35,571 nt of DNA from an uncultured Bacteroidales bacterium. GTDB lineage: Bacteria > Bacteroidota > Bacteroidia > Bacteroidales > UBA932. Within the stretch, counting starts at the first letter, position 1, and the number at the start of each line of letters is the position of its first letter. The stretch covers positions 1 through 35,571 of the forward strand of contig CAJOHV010000021.1 in assembly GCA_905234485.1 (NCBI GenBank), read 5' to 3'. The notes below the pieces were generated by a model. The model worked only from the letters and a program-made list of their open reading frames with translations. It made no database searches and was not told where the DNA came from. The position numbers were made by a program, and so were the translations under genes. This document shows, piece after piece, positions 7,004 through 16,586 of the stretch.

Positions 7004-8118
7004 TGATCTACGTCCACGTCCCCTTCTGCAAGAGTTTCTGCAGGTACTGCGATTTCTATTCGGAAATCTGCCCCGGAAAGGGACCGGAAGAGTTCGACGA
7101 GTACATCGACGAACTTTGCGCGGAAGCAAGACTGCGCCGCGGAGAGATTATCAACACATTAGGAGTCAAGACCCTCTACATCGGAGGAGGCACGCCGTCG
7201 GTGATGCCCCTCCGCTTTTTTTTCGACCTGATGAAGGCCCTCCCCGAAGGACCGTATGAGGAATTCACCGTTGAGGTGAACCCAGACGACATAGTCGGCA
7301 GGGGAATGGGCTTTATCCGCAATCTGCGCGAGGTCGGGGTGAACCGCGTGAGCATGGGGGTACAGTCGCTGGACGACGGTATGCTCCGCTGGATGGGCCG
7401 GCGCCACGACAGCGCCGCCGCGATCGAGGCCTTCCACATGCTCCGGGAGGGCGGGATCGAGAATATAAGCCTGGACATCATTTTCGGAATCAACGGCCTC
7501 ACTGACGAGATGCTCTCCGCGACCCTGGACGGTATCATCGCCATAGGGCCGGAACATATCTCAGCCTACCAACTTTCGATCGAAGAGGGTTCGCTGCTCG
7601 CAAAAGATATTGAGAACGGCAAGTACGAAGAGCTTCCGGACGAGCAGTGCGCTGCGCAGTACCAGCTGATTTGCGACAGGCTGCGCGAAGCCGGTTACCG
7701 CCATTACGAAATCTCGAACTGGGCGCGCGCCGGGAGGGAGGCCGTGCACAACTCGGCCTACTGGACCCGCCGGCCCTACGTCGGCCTCGGCCCCGGCGCG
7801 CACTCGCTGACCATCGACCGTGGAACCGAAATCCGCAGTTGGAACTCCGAAGCCCTGAGCGGCTGGACCCCCTCGCACGAAGTGCTCACGCCCGAGGAGA
7901 TACGCGAAGAGCGCATAATGCTCGGCCTCCGCACCGCGAAGGGCGTCCCGATCGAAACCCTCCACCGCGCAGACGGCACCTTCGCCCCGGGCGTATTTTT
8001 CTCCGAAGACTATCCCCTTGAACACCGTCCCGAAGGTCTGGATGTCATCGACGACCATGTCCGCATCGCAGAAGACCACTGGTTCGTCGCGGACAGCATC
8101 ATCTCCGAACTGATATAA
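7003..8118 (+). CDS. hemW: Radical SAM heme chaperone HemW
   Basis: HemW (371 aa), formerly called oxygen-independent coproporphyrinogen oxidase-like and now regarded as a heme chaperone. The SAM iron-sulfur motif C9-xxx-C13-xx-C16 appears in HVPFCKSFCRYCDFY, followed by YIGGGTPSV, VEVNPDD, NRVSMGVQS, SLDIIFGI and the C-terminal HYEISNWARAG and VGLGPGAHS motifs of the HemN_C domain. True HemN has a longer N-terminal region, absent here. The ATG overlaps the upstream stop. Confidence 0.94.
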   Translation: MIYVHVPFCKSFCRYCDFYSEICPGKGPEEFDEYIDELCAEARLRRGEIINTLGVKTLYIGGGTPSVMPLRFFFDLMKALPEGPYEEFTVEVNPDDIVGRGMGFIRNLREVGVNRVSMGVQSLDDGMLRWMGRRHDSAAAIEAFHMLREGGIENISLDIIFGINGLTDEMLSATLDGIIAIGPEHISAYQLSIEEGSLLAKDIENGKYEELPDEQCAAQYQLICDRLREAGYRHYEISNWARAGREAVHNSAYWTRRPYVGLGPGAHSLTIDRGTEIRSWNSEALSGWTPSHEVLTPEEIREERIMLGLRTAKGVPIETLHRADGTFAPGVFFSEDYPLEHRPEGLDVIDDHVRIAEDHWFVADSIISELI

Positions 8119-8172
8119 GGTGTGTGATGGCAATAGAAAAACGGCGCAGAAAAATTTGTATATTAGTGGGCT

Positions 8173-9024
8173 ATGAGAAAAGTCAAAGACATTATAAATG
8201 CGATAGAGGCGGTGGCGCCGCTGAAGTTTCAGGACGAATGGGACAATTCGGGCCTGCAGGTGGGATTCCCTGAGGATGAACTCAAGGGAGTGCTCGTGTG
8301 CCTGGATGTGACGGAGGAGATTGTGGAGGAGGCCATCAGCAAGGGATGCTCGATGATAGTCTCGCACCATCCCCTTCTGTTCCACGCCTTGAAGCAGGTG
8401 AGCGACGTGACTTACCAGCAGAGATGCGTCACGAAAGCCCTCAGCAACGGCATCACGATTTACTCCGCGCACACCAGCCTGGATAATGCTCCGGGAGGCG
8501 TGAATTATACAATCGCGGAACTGATTGGGTTGAAAAAACTCGAGTGGTTGGAGCCTAGATGGGTTGACGGGGAAAGTTGCGGCGAGAAAGGTGCAAACTG
8601 TTCGCAAGCCCCGGCCGGAAGCGGCGTGATCGGCGAGCTTCCCGAACCAATCGAGCGCGAAGCGTTCCTGAATATGTTGAAAGAAGTTTTCGGAGTGGAA
8701 TGCCTGAGGCACAGCGACACCGGCCAGGATAGCAAGGGGGCTGAAAATGCTCAGCCGGCCTCCGTCAAGAAGGTCGCTCTATGCGGCGGGGCGGGGGCGT
8801 TTCTGATGCAAACGGCGCTCGAAAAGGGAGCCGACTGCTTCATCAGCGGCGAGTTCCACTACCACGATTATTTCGAGAACGGCGGTATGCTTCTTGCCGA
8901 ACTGGGGCATTACCAGAGCGAGAAATGCACGATAGACCTGCTGAAGGACATCATCGGCAAGTCCGTCAAGGATGTTAACATAATATCGACTGAAATCAAC
9001 ACGAACCCGATACGGTATAAATAG
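8173..9024 (+). CDS. Nif3-like dinuclear metal-centre hexameric protein
   Basis: A NIF3/YbgI family protein (283 aa). The family forms a toroidal hexamer with a two-metal site; a GTP cyclohydrolase-like or other hydrolase role has been proposed but not settled. Metal ligands are visible in MIVSHHPLLF, in YSAHTSLDNAPGG (His and Asp) and in the C-terminal ISGEFHYHDYF with the later glutamate of LLAELGHYQSE. The middle insert (about residues 130-195) is short compared with the roughly 365-aa versions seen in many Bacteroidota. It starts 54 nt after hemW; TATATTAG at 8159 is only a poor promoter match, so it is probably in the same transcript. Confidence 0.9.
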   Translation: MRKVKDIINAIEAVAPLKFQDEWDNSGLQVGFPEDELKGVLVCLDVTEEIVEEAISKGCSMIVSHHPLLFHALKQVSDVTYQQRCVTKALSNGITIYSAHTSLDNAPGGVNYTIAELIGLKKLEWLEPRWVDGESCGEKGANCSQAPAGSGVIGELPEPIEREAFLNMLKEVFGVECLRHSDTGQDSKGAENAQPASVKKVALCGGAGAFLMQTALEKGADCFISGEFHYHDYFENGGMLLAELGHYQSEKCTIDLLKDIIGKSVKDVNIISTEINTNPIRYK

Positions 9025-9047
9025 GGCAAACCTGAAGACACCAATTA

Positions 9048-11453
9048 ATGAGAATTGCACGATACATAGCGGCAATACTTCTAGCCGTGATTCCAATCAG
9101 CCTGCAGGCCCAGGGTCTCCCGAAGCTTAAGCAGGCCGAGGAAGTCACGACCGGTGCCCTGCCGAACGGTATCGTGTATTATCTCGTGGCCAATCCGGCC
9201 ACCAAAGGCCGGGCGGACTTCGCGCTCGTGCAGGAGAACCAGACCGACGTGGACCAGACCCGCGAAGCGTTGGCGCAGCTCGAACACCTCAGCCCGAAGG
9301 ACTTCCTAGCCCGCAGCGGCGTCCCCTACACCTCCAAGGGCTATGTCGAAATCTCGAAGAACGCCCGCACCTTCCATTTCCCGGACGTGGACATAAGTTC
9401 GAAGGCCACTGCCGACAGCACCCTCCTGCTGATGCTCGACCTGATGCGCCTTTCGGACGGCGAGCAGGCGATAGTGATCAGCGGCGACATAGACCGGACG
9501 GTCTACAAAAACACGCTGCACACGCTCGGGCTGACGATCCCCCGCATCACCCCGGGACCACGGCCGAATATCCCGAAACAAAGCGCCGTGCTGACCGTCA
9601 ACGACGCAGGCTCGGGCCCGATCGAGTTCCAGTTCCGCCCGGGCAGCGTCACCCGCGACCAGGCGAACACGCCCGTGCCGCTCGTGGCCGAACTGCTGGG
9701 GCGCGAGATGAGTTACATAATCACGGACCGCATACGCCACGAACTTCAAGCCAGGAATATTCCCTGCTACATGGACGCCCGGCTCAATGAACTGAAGGTC
9801 TATGTGGCCGACAGCCTGAGAGCGGAGACGCTGAAAGCGATAGGGGGAGTGTTCGCAGACATCTCGAAAGGCAACGTGACGCTGGCGGAGTTCGACAAGG
9901 CCAAGCGCATCTCGCTGGCGAGGCTTGTGGACACCGGGCTGAAACCCGGCAAGAGCAATGCGTTCTATGTGCAGCGCTGTGTGTCCGCGGCTCGCTTCGG
10001 CACCAACCTGGCGTCGCAGGACATTATACGCAACTTCTTCAAGGGTCGTAAGATCACCCCGAAACGCGAACTGGAACTGTTCAATAACTTCGCCCACGCC
10101 TTCCTCGGCGACGAATGGGAGGAGACCGAAGGCGGAGCGCAATTGAAGCACTATCCGATACTGGACGAAGTACTGAAAACTCCCGTGGTCAGAGGCGTCA
10201 AACTGGCCAACACCACCATCGACCCTGTCTCCGGAGGTAAACTCTGGACCTTCAGCAACGGCATCAAGGTCATCTTCAAACCCGACCGCTCGGCGGACGG
10301 TTTCAATTTCTGCTTCGCCGCACGCGGGGGCGCGTCTTCAGTCAGGGATATTCACCCTGGAGAAAGCGCTTATCTAACAGACGCTCTCGGCCTCGGCCGT
10401 GTGGCCGGGATTCCCACCTACGACTTCAGGGAAATGCTGCTTGCCGATGGAATCGAGATGAGTGGCAACCTTACCCTGGAGGATATGCGCATTTTCGGAA
10501 AAGCGCAGAAAGAAGATATAGAATCAGTGCTCAAGGCGCTCATCAAAATCGGCTACGAACACGAATCCGACGATGCCACTTTTGACTATTTCCGCAAATC
10601 GGCCATCATTAGGAGCGAATCGGTGCACTCGCCGGTCACAGCAGTTATGGACAGCCTGATCTGCCCGGATTATATGTTTCTGGAAAAGAGTTCCGGCCGC
10701 AACATACGCGAAGATTTGCCTGAAAGGGTGGCGGAATACCTCACAGCCCGTTTCAGCAACGCCGCGGACGGAATATTCATTTTCACCGGCAACATCAGCG
10801 AGGAGAATCTGCTCCAGGCGCTCACCAAATACATAGGCAACTTCAAGACTACGCGCATCTACTCGTTGCGCGAGCCTGTCAGTTACGATCTCCATAGTGG
10901 ACGCAGCACCCATATGGTGGACGGCGACGACCATAGCGTTAACCTTGCCGCCACGGGGCTCTTCCCGGCAACCATCGATAACTACTATGCTTTCTTGATT
11001 GCCCAGGAGGCCGTGAAGAAGCAGTTGGCTCGCAGGCTTGCCCCGCTGGGAATGTACGCTGAGGTAAGCGGAAAGATGGACCTGACGCCGGTGGAGCGGA
11101 TGACGTTGTATATTACCTGCCGGCCGTGCGCCGCGGACGGGCTCCCCGAAGGGGTCGAACCGTCCGGGCCTCTGGCCGCAGTCCGTGACATCAGGGCTGA
11201 GTTCAGCGACCTTATGTATTTCTCCGTGAGCAATGCCGAGTTCAAGGCCTACAAGGAAATCGTGCGGAACAATGTTGCCCGCGAACTCGCCACCTCGGAA
11301 GGCATGATTAAGTACTGCCTCTACCGCTACAGCGAGGGCAAAGACCTTATTTCCCTCTATTCCAGAAGCATAGACAGGATCGATATGGACGACGTACGGG
11401 AAATCCTCGAGGAAATCATCTCCTCCGGAGTCGTCGAATATGTGGTGAAATAA
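9048..11453 (+). CDS. Secreted M16-family-like protein lacking the zinc motif
   Basis: An 801-aa exported protein with a signal peptide (residues 1-22, cleavage after SLQAQ). It has two M16-like halves: an N-terminal one opening with GALPNGIVYYLVANP and a second opening with WTFSNGIKVIFKPDRS and FAARGGASSV. M16 proteases bind zinc through HxxEH. At the expected place this protein reads ALAQLEHL (residues 74-81): the Glu79-His80 pair remains but the first histidine is an alanine, and the following block is shortened. It is probably a non-catalytic partner, comparable to the inactive subunit of two-component M16 pairs, or a structural relative. It lies 23 nt after the Nif3-like gene, and its stop overlaps the next start. 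Confidence 0.85.
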   Translation: MRIARYIAAILLAVIPISLQAQGLPKLKQAEEVTTGALPNGIVYYLVANPATKGRADFALVQENQTDVDQTREALAQLEHLSPKDFLARSGVPYTSKGYVEISKNARTFHFPDVDISSKATADSTLLLMLDLMRLSDGEQAIVISGDIDRTVYKNTLHTLGLTIPRITPGPRPNIPKQSAVLTVNDAGSGPIEFQFRPGSVTRDQANTPVPLVAELLGREMSYIITDRIRHELQARNIPCYMDARLNELKVYVADSLRAETLKAIGGVFADISKGNVTLAEFDKAKRISLARLVDTGLKPGKSNAFYVQRCVSAARFGTNLASQDIIRNFFKGRKITPKRELELFNNFAHAFLGDEWEETEGGAQLKHYPILDEVLKTPVVRGVKLANTTIDPVSGGKLWTFSNGIKVIFKPDRSADGFNFCFAARGGASSVRDIHPGESAYLTDALGLGRVAGIPTYDFREMLLADGIEMSGNLTLEDMRIFGKAQKEDIESVLKALIKIGYEHESDDATFDYFRKSAIIRSESVHSPVTAVMDSLICPDYMFLEKSSGRNIREDLPERVAEYLTARFSNAADGIFIFTGNISEENLLQALTKYIGNFKTTRIYSLREPVSYDLHSGRSTHMVDGDDHSVNLAATGLFPATIDNYYAFLIAQEAVKKQLARRLAPLGMYAEVSGKMDLTPVERMTLYITCRPCAADGLPEGVEPSGPLAAVRDIRAEFSDLMYFSVSNAEFKAYKEIVRNNVARELATSEGMIKYCLYRYSEGKDLISLYSRSIDRIDMDDVREILEEIISSGVVEYVVK

Positions 11454-12040
11454 TGCACGGAGACCTTTTCGGAACCATTATTCAAATAGGCGACATCCTC
11501 GTGTCCGAGGAGGTCGTCACCGAGTATTTCGCCTGCGATTACCAGAAATGCAAAGGTGCGTGCTGCATCGAGGGGGACAGCGGCGCGCCGCTGCGCGAAG
11601 ATGAAATCGAAGCGCTGGAGCGCGCCTTCCCCGAGTACGAAGAACTGATGACCCACGCCGGCAGGGCGGCCATTGCCCGGGACGGGTTCTTTTCGATTGA
11701 CCGCGAGGGCGATGTGGTGACCCCGCTCGCCGAAGGGTCGGGCGCGTGCGCGTTCTGCCACTTCCCCGGCGACGGCAACTGCCTCTGCGCTATAGAGTGC
11801 AAAGGACTCACGAAACCCATATCCTGCAGCCTCTATCCGATAAGGGTGACTCGGCTGACCGGAGGAGGGCAGGCCCTCAACCTTCACAGATGGCATATCT
11901 GCAAAGATGCTTTCCGGCTCGGGCGTGAAAAAAATATTCGCGTGTATCAATTCTTAAAGAAAATAATTCTTTCGGTCTACGGAGAAGAGTTCTACGAGGC
12001 TCTCTGCGCGGCCGCCGACCACATAAACGGTAAAAAATGA
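11453..12040 (+). CDS. DUF3109 family cysteine-cluster protein
   Basis: A 195-aa cytoplasmic protein of the Bacteroidota DUF3109 family, of unknown function. It carries a cysteine-rich, probably metal-binding set: CDYQKCKGACCIEGDSGAPL near residues 27-46, CAFCHFPGDGNCLCAIECKG near 98-117, then CSLYPIR and a late WHICKDAF. This recalls YkgJ-type zinc or iron-sulfur clusters. The family signature IQIGDILVS appears at residues 10-18. It overlaps its neighbours at both ends (TAATG with the M16-like gene, ATGA with the next), so all three are translationally coupled. Confidence 0.9.
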   Translation: MHGDLFGTIIQIGDILVSEEVVTEYFACDYQKCKGACCIEGDSGAPLREDEIEALERAFPEYEELMTHAGRAAIARDGFFSIDREGDVVTPLAEGSGACAFCHFPGDGNCLCAIECKGLTKPISCSLYPIRVTRLTGGGQALNLHRWHICKDAFRLGREKNIRVYQFLKKIILSVYGEEFYEALCAAADHINGKK

Positions 12041-13809
12041 ATATCTACGCAGAACGAATTGAAGCCCTGCGCTCGCTGATGCGCGGACGCGGCTGGGACG
12101 CAGTGATAATCTGGAGCGGCGATCCGCACCAGAGCGAGTATCCCGCCGAGCGCTGGAGGCAGGTGCGCTGGCTCACCGGGTTCACCGGCGAGGCGGGGGA
12201 CGTGGTGGTCACTGCTGATCACGCCGGGCTATGGACGGACACCCGTTACTTCATCCAGGCTGTGGACCAGTTGGAAGGCACGGGCGCGGTCCTTCACAAA
12301 ACACGCGTGCCCGAGCAAGTACTCATCCCGGAGTGGCTTCGCAGCCAACTTGGCGAGGGCGCGGTGATCGCCGTGGATTCGCTCTGCACGAGCGCTGCCG
12401 CGGCAGACGAACTGCGCGACAACTTCACCGTGGTGGGAGTGCCCGACCTGCTGAGCATATTGTGGGAAGACCGTCCCGGAATTCCCCAGACTCCAATATT
12501 CCGCATCCAGGCGGGAGAGTCGCGCGAAGAGAAGATGGAGTGGCTCCGCGGCGAAATCGCCGAGCGCGGAGCCGATGCCATCCTTCTGAGCGCGCTGGAC
12601 GAGGTGGCCTGGATGCTGAACGTGCGCGCCTCGGACATTGAGTATAACCCTATGGTTATCTCTTATCTTCTTGTGGGACAGGACTTTGCGAAATGGTTTG
12701 TGCTGAAGGAAGACATTGAGGATCCCGTCTCGGAAGAAACTCTCGACGCCCTCCAGGGCGACGGAATAGAACTGATGCCCTATTCTGAGGTGGGCATTGA
12801 ACTGTCTGCCTTCGAAGGAAGATTGTGGCTGGACAGCGCGACGGTCAGCCTGGAACTTCGCGAGGCTGCCGGAGGCAGGGCCCTCGAAGCTCCGAGTCCC
12901 GTCGCGCGCCGCAAGGAGCAGAAAAATCCGCAGGAGATCGAATGGATCCGGGAGGCCCACATACGCGACGGCGTGGCCGTGGAGAAATTCCTCTACTGGC
13001 TCGAAAAGAGCATCGAAGCGGGCAAGACCGTGACCGAGTGGGAAGCGGCCGTCAAACTCGGGCAGTACCGCGCCGAAATCGACGACTACCAGGGCGACAG
13101 TTTCGAGACCATCTCTGCCTACGGCAAAGGCGCCGCGCTGCCGCATTACGTGACGCCGCGCGTGGATTCGCCGGTAATCGAAGCCCGCGGGCTGTATCTC
13201 TGCGATTCGGGCGGCCAGTATCTGAGCGGCACAACCGACATCACGCGCACCGTGCCCATGGGCGAATGCACGCCGGAGGAGATACGCGACTACACGCTCG
13301 TGCTGAAGGCCCATATCGACCTCGCCGCCGCCGTTTTCCCTGCCGGCACGCCGGGCTGCCGGATCGATGCCGCCGCCCGTCTGCCGCTATGGCGCAACCT
13401 GATGAACTTCGGGCATGGGACCGGCCATGGGGTCGGCTTCTTCCTCGGGGTCCACGAAGGTCCGCACCAGATACGCCAGAACCTCGACCCCACCCCTATG
13501 GTGGAGGGTATGATAACCTCCGACGAACCCGGTCTCTACCGCGAAGGCAAGCACGGCGTGCGCCACGAAAACCTCGTCCTGACTGTGGACGCAGGCGCCT
13601 CCGAGTTCGGCCATTTTCTTCGTTTCGAGCCGCTCACAATGTGCCATTTCGACACGTCCATCCTGGATTTGAGCCTTCTGGACAAGTGGGAGATTGAGTG
13701 GCTGAACGACTACCACAGAACCGTGTTCGAGAATCTTGGCACGCTGCTTGATGAAGATGTAGCCCGGTGGCTTCAGGCAAAAACCGCCCCGGTGGGTTTG
13801 GAGTCGTAG
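12037..13809 (+). CDS. Aminopeptidase P family protein (Xaa-Pro aminopeptidase, M24B)
   Basis: A 590-aa metallo-aminopeptidase that removes an N-terminal residue preceding proline. It has two creatinase-like N-terminal domains (about 1-300) and a C-terminal pita-bread domain with all five metal ligands: Asp390 and Asp401 in DSGGQYLSGTTDITRT, His464 in HGTGHGVG, Glu497 in SDEPGLY and Glu511 in RHENLV. Length and the WLTGFTGEAG and DTRYFIQA segments match the large cytosolic form. No signal peptide. It overlaps the DUF3109 stop by 4 nt (ATGA) and ends the operon; the promoter of the next unit begins inside its last codons. Confidence 0.95.
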   Translation: MNIYAERIEALRSLMRGRGWDAVIIWSGDPHQSEYPAERWRQVRWLTGFTGEAGDVVVTADHAGLWTDTRYFIQAVDQLEGTGAVLHKTRVPEQVLIPEWLRSQLGEGAVIAVDSLCTSAAAADELRDNFTVVGVPDLLSILWEDRPGIPQTPIFRIQAGESREEKMEWLRGEIAERGADAILLSALDEVAWMLNVRASDIEYNPMVISYLLVGQDFAKWFVLKEDIEDPVSEETLDALQGDGIELMPYSEVGIELSAFEGRLWLDSATVSLELREAAGGRALEAPSPVARRKEQKNPQEIEWIREAHIRDGVAVEKFLYWLEKSIEAGKTVTEWEAAVKLGQYRAEIDDYQGDSFETISAYGKGAALPHYVTPRVDSPVIEARGLYLCDSGGQYLSGTTDITRTVPMGECTPEEIRDYTLVLKAHIDLAAAVFPAGTPGCRIDAAARLPLWRNLMNFGHGTGHGVGFFLGVHEGPHQIRQNLDPTPMVEGMITSDEPGLYREGKHGVRHENLVLTVDAGASEFGHFLRFEPLTMCHFDTSILDLSLLDKWEIEWLNDYHRTVFENLGTLLDEDVARWLQAKTAPVGLES

Positions 13810-13828
13810 AAAAGAATTATTAATTTTG
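13797..13828 (+). promoter_or_regulatory. Promoter for the TPR-U32 gene pair
   Basis: TTTG (13797-13800), 20 nt, TAATTTTG (13821-13828), matching the Bacteroides consensus. The -33 element lies within the last codons of the aminopeptidase P gene. The leader to the ATG at 13860 is about 25 nt. Confidence 0.7.
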
Positions 13829-13859
13829 CCCTTCAACCGGCAACAAAAGATTTAACGAT

Positions 13860-14801
13860 ATGAAGAAGGTATTAGTATCAGTTTGCGCGCTTTTCGCCGC
13901 TCTTGCAATCGGCTTCGCGCAGGACGTCAATGAAGCAACGGATCTTTACAACCACGGCGCGGAAGCCATCGCCCTCGGCGACAAAACCGGCGCTATGGAG
14001 TATTTCCAGAAAGCATATGATCTGGCTATCGCTTGCGGAGAAGCAGAAGGCGCCGCGGATATCGTGGCCAACTGCGAAAGCATCATGCCGTCGCTCAGCC
14101 TTTCAATCGCAAAGGACGCTCTGAAGGAAGGAGATTATGAAGGCGCTGTGAGCAAACTGCAGGCGACTGTGGCCCTCGCGGACAAACTCGGAGCAGACAA
14201 CACTTCGGTCGAGGCCCAGGCCCTTATCCCTCAGGCATACATCCAGAAGGGAAGCAAACTCCTGAAGGCTAAGGAATACGAAGCCGCAGCAGAGGCCTTC
14301 CAGCAGACCCTCGCAGTGGATCCTTCCAACGCAAAGGCAGCCCTCTACATGGGCCAGGCATACGACAAGCTCGGCAACACTGATAAGGCTGTGGAGACTT
14401 ATGAACTCGCCGCTTCGCTCGGCCAGGAGAAAGCAGCCAACAAGCAGCTTTCCGGCATCTTCCTGAAGAAGGCCAACGCCGCCAACAAAGCGAAGAAGTT
14501 CGCCGAGGCAATCGAGATGGCTGAAAAGAGCAACGCCTATCTGGAGAACGCAGACGCCTGCTACATCGCAGGTCTCGCCAGCCAGAACCTCAGCAAGGCA
14601 GACAAGGCGATTGCCAACTTCGAGAAGTATGTTGAACTCAAACCCGGCGCAGGCAATGTCGCAGCGGTGAAGTTCACCATCGCCACCCTCTATCAGGGCC
14701 AGAAGAACAACGCGAAGGCCGCCGAGTATTACAAGATGGTCGAGAACGATCCGACCTACGGCGCCGACGCCCAGAAAGCTCTCAAGGCTCTCGGCAAGTA
14801 A
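13860..14801 (+). CDS. Exported tetratricopeptide-repeat protein
   Basis: A 313-aa protein with a signal peptide (MKKVLVSVCALFAALAIGFA, cleavage near residue 20) and a nearly all-helical, Ala/Lys-rich body made of TPR-like helix pairs, for instance around residues 25-60 (ALGDKTGAMEYFQKAYDLA), 135-165 (AKEYEAAAEAFQQTLAVDP), 167-200 and 245-275. It is probably a periplasmic scaffold; no catalytic domain is seen and I cannot name its partner. A consensus promoter lies just upstream. The U32 gene starts directly at the next base after its stop (TAAATG), so the two are coupled although their roles look unrelated. Confidence 0.85.
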   Translation: MKKVLVSVCALFAALAIGFAQDVNEATDLYNHGAEAIALGDKTGAMEYFQKAYDLAIACGEAEGAADIVANCESIMPSLSLSIAKDALKEGDYEGAVSKLQATVALADKLGADNTSVEAQALIPQAYIQKGSKLLKAKEYEAAAEAFQQTLAVDPSNAKAALYMGQAYDKLGNTDKAVETYELAASLGQEKAANKQLSGIFLKKANAANKAKKFAEAIEMAEKSNAYLENADACYIAGLASQNLSKADKAIANFEKYVELKPGAGNVAAVKFTIATLYQGQKNNAKAAEYYKMVENDPTYGADAQKALKALGK

Positions 14802-16586
14802 ATGAAATCTCTCGAACTTCTTGCTCCGGCAAGAAATGCTGACATCGGCATCGCGGCCATCGACTGCGGTGCCGATGCGGTGTATATCGCCGGGCCCTCC
14901 TTTGGGGCGCGCAAAGACGCCGGCAATCCCGTTTCGGAAATAGCCAGGCTCTGCGCGTATGCGCACAAGTTCGGGTGCAGGATTTTTGTCACATTTAATA
15001 TCCTGCTGCGAGACGGCGAGATGGAGGAGGTCCATCGCCAGATGCTCGCGGCGCAGGAGGCCGGGGCTGATGCCTTCATCATCCGCGACCCTCGCGTAGG
15101 GTTGTGGGAGGATATCCGAATTCCTCTTCACGCCTCAACTCAGTGCTCCATTCGTTCGGTGGAGCGCGCGCAGTTGTTTGCTCGCGCCGGATGTTCCAGG
15201 CTTATTCTGGAAAGGGAACTGCCTCTGTCGACCGTTAGGGAGATCGCCGCGGCGGTTCCCTGCGAGATCGAGTGCTTCGTGCACGGAGCGCTGTGCGTAT
15301 GCTACAGCGGCCAGTGCACGATGTCGGAGGTCCTCACCGACGGATCTCGCAGCGGCGACCGCGGCGAATGCATCCAGGCCTGCAGAAATCTCTACGACCT
15401 GGTTACCGAGGACGGCCGCGTTTTGATGCGCAACAAGGCGCTGCTGTCGCTGAAGGATTTGAATCTTTCTGCTCGGCTGGCCGATTTGATCGCCGCCGGC
15501 GTTACTTCTTTCAAGATAGAGGGCCGTCTGAAGAACGCCTCGTTCGTCCGCAATACCGTGCGGGAGTACTCGCTGCTGTTGGACAAATTGATTGCCGAGC
15601 ACAACCGCCCCCATCCAGGCGTCCCATCTACGGCTCCCGATACCGCCTTATTGCGGCGCGCGTCCTTCGGCCGTGTGGATGGCGGTTTCACGCCGGATCT
15701 TTCGAAGACATTCAACCGTGGGTTCACGGAATTGTATCTGGACGGCAAACGCGGCAAGTGGGCTTCGATGGACGCGCCCAAGTCCATGGGTGAAGAAATC
15801 GGAGCCGTCGTGTCAGTCCGCCCGGTGGCGCAGGGGATGGAGATTACCGTGGGCCCGAGGGCGCTGGATCTTCATAATGGCGACGGTTTCGCGTTCGTAT
15901 CGGACGGGGAAATAATCGGTTTCAGGGGCGATGTATGCCAGGGAAATAAGATTGTTTGCAAGCCGGTAGCAGGCCTGAAGCCCGGAGTTACTCTCTGGCG
16001 CAACATCTCCACCGTCTTCGAAAAGAGCCTGGATGCAAATCCCTGCCGGAGGTTTGTAGGAGTGGGGCTGAATGTTGCGGCTAGCGGGTCATCACTCTCG
16101 GTGGATGCGGCTTCCGAGGACGGTCGCCAGGCTTCTGTCTCGGTCTCGGATTGCGAAACGGCCCGCGATTCCGAGCGCGCGGCCTCACTTATTTCTGGTC
16201 AGCTCTCGAAGCACGTAGACCATTACTGCTTCGCACTCGCCTCTATCGATTCCGACGGCGGATTCCCCCATCTCAGCGCCGCTGCCCTCAACGGCCTTCG
16301 CCGCGAACTTGCGGCCGAGCTCGATTCTCAGCCCGTCCGCGCGATTCCCCTGACCACTGGCAGCGCCCCCGTCATAGCCCCTGAGACCCTTCAGACCGGC
16401 CGCCTCCCGGGCGAGCTTATGCGCTCAAAGTACTGCATCAAGTTCGAACTCGGTCTTTGCCCCGTCCACCAGGGCTCAAAACAGACCGGCAGCCTCTTCC
16501 TCGTCAACAACTCCCGCCGCTTCCCCCTCCTCTTCGACTGCGCCTCCTGCGAGATGGCCGTCTTGGAGCCTGTTAGTCAAAAATAG
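14802..16586 (+). CDS. U32 family protein, RlhA-type (23S rRNA hydroxylation / collagenase-like)
   Basis: A 594-aa member of the U32 family. Despite the old peptidase name, studied members (RlhA, TrhP, UbiU/V) are iron-sulfur proteins for prephenate- or O2-dependent hydroxylation of RNA or ubiquinone. Evidence is LELLAPARNADIGIAAIDCGADAVYIAG, ILERELPLSTVREIA, then FVHGALCVCYSGQC, SRSGDRGEC and IQACR, with Cys165, Cys172, Cys190 and Cys194 as likely cluster ligands, and SFKIEGRLKN. A long C-terminal extension ends in another Cys group (LGLCPVHQG, CASCEM). RlhA (rRNA) is a likelier match than TrhP (tRNA), but this is inference. Confidence 0.88.
   Translation: MKSLELLAPARNADIGIAAIDCGADAVYIAGPSFGARKDAGNPVSEIARLCAYAHKFGCRIFVTFNILLRDGEMEEVHRQMLAAQEAGADAFIIRDPRVGLWEDIRIPLHASTQCSIRSVERAQLFARAGCSRLILERELPLSTVREIAAAVPCEIECFVHGALCVCYSGQCTMSEVLTDGSRSGDRGECIQACRNLYDLVTEDGRVLMRNKALLSLKDLNLSARLADLIAAGVTSFKIEGRLKNASFVRNTVREYSLLLDKLIAEHNRPHPGVPSTAPDTALLRRASFGRVDGGFTPDLSKTFNRGFTELYLDGKRGKWASMDAPKSMGEEIGAVVSVRPVAQGMEITVGPRALDLHNGDGFAFVSDGEIIGFRGDVCQGNKIVCKPVAGLKPGVTLWRNISTVFEKSLDANPCRRFVGVGLNVAASGSSLSVDAASEDGRQASVSVSDCETARDSERAASLISGQLSKHVDHYCFALASIDSDGGFPHLSAAALNGLRRELAAELDSQPVRAIPLTTGSAPVIAPETLQTGRLPGELMRSKYCIKFELGLCPVHQGSKQTGSLFLVNNSRRFPLLFDCASCEMAVLEPVSQK

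Noticed and set aside
9048..16586. Dedicated secreted protease system
   Set aside because: The run has peptidase-family names (M16, M24, U32), but the M16-like protein lacks its zinc motif, the aminopeptidase is cytosolic and the U32 protein is probably an RNA-modifying enzyme, so shared function is not supported.
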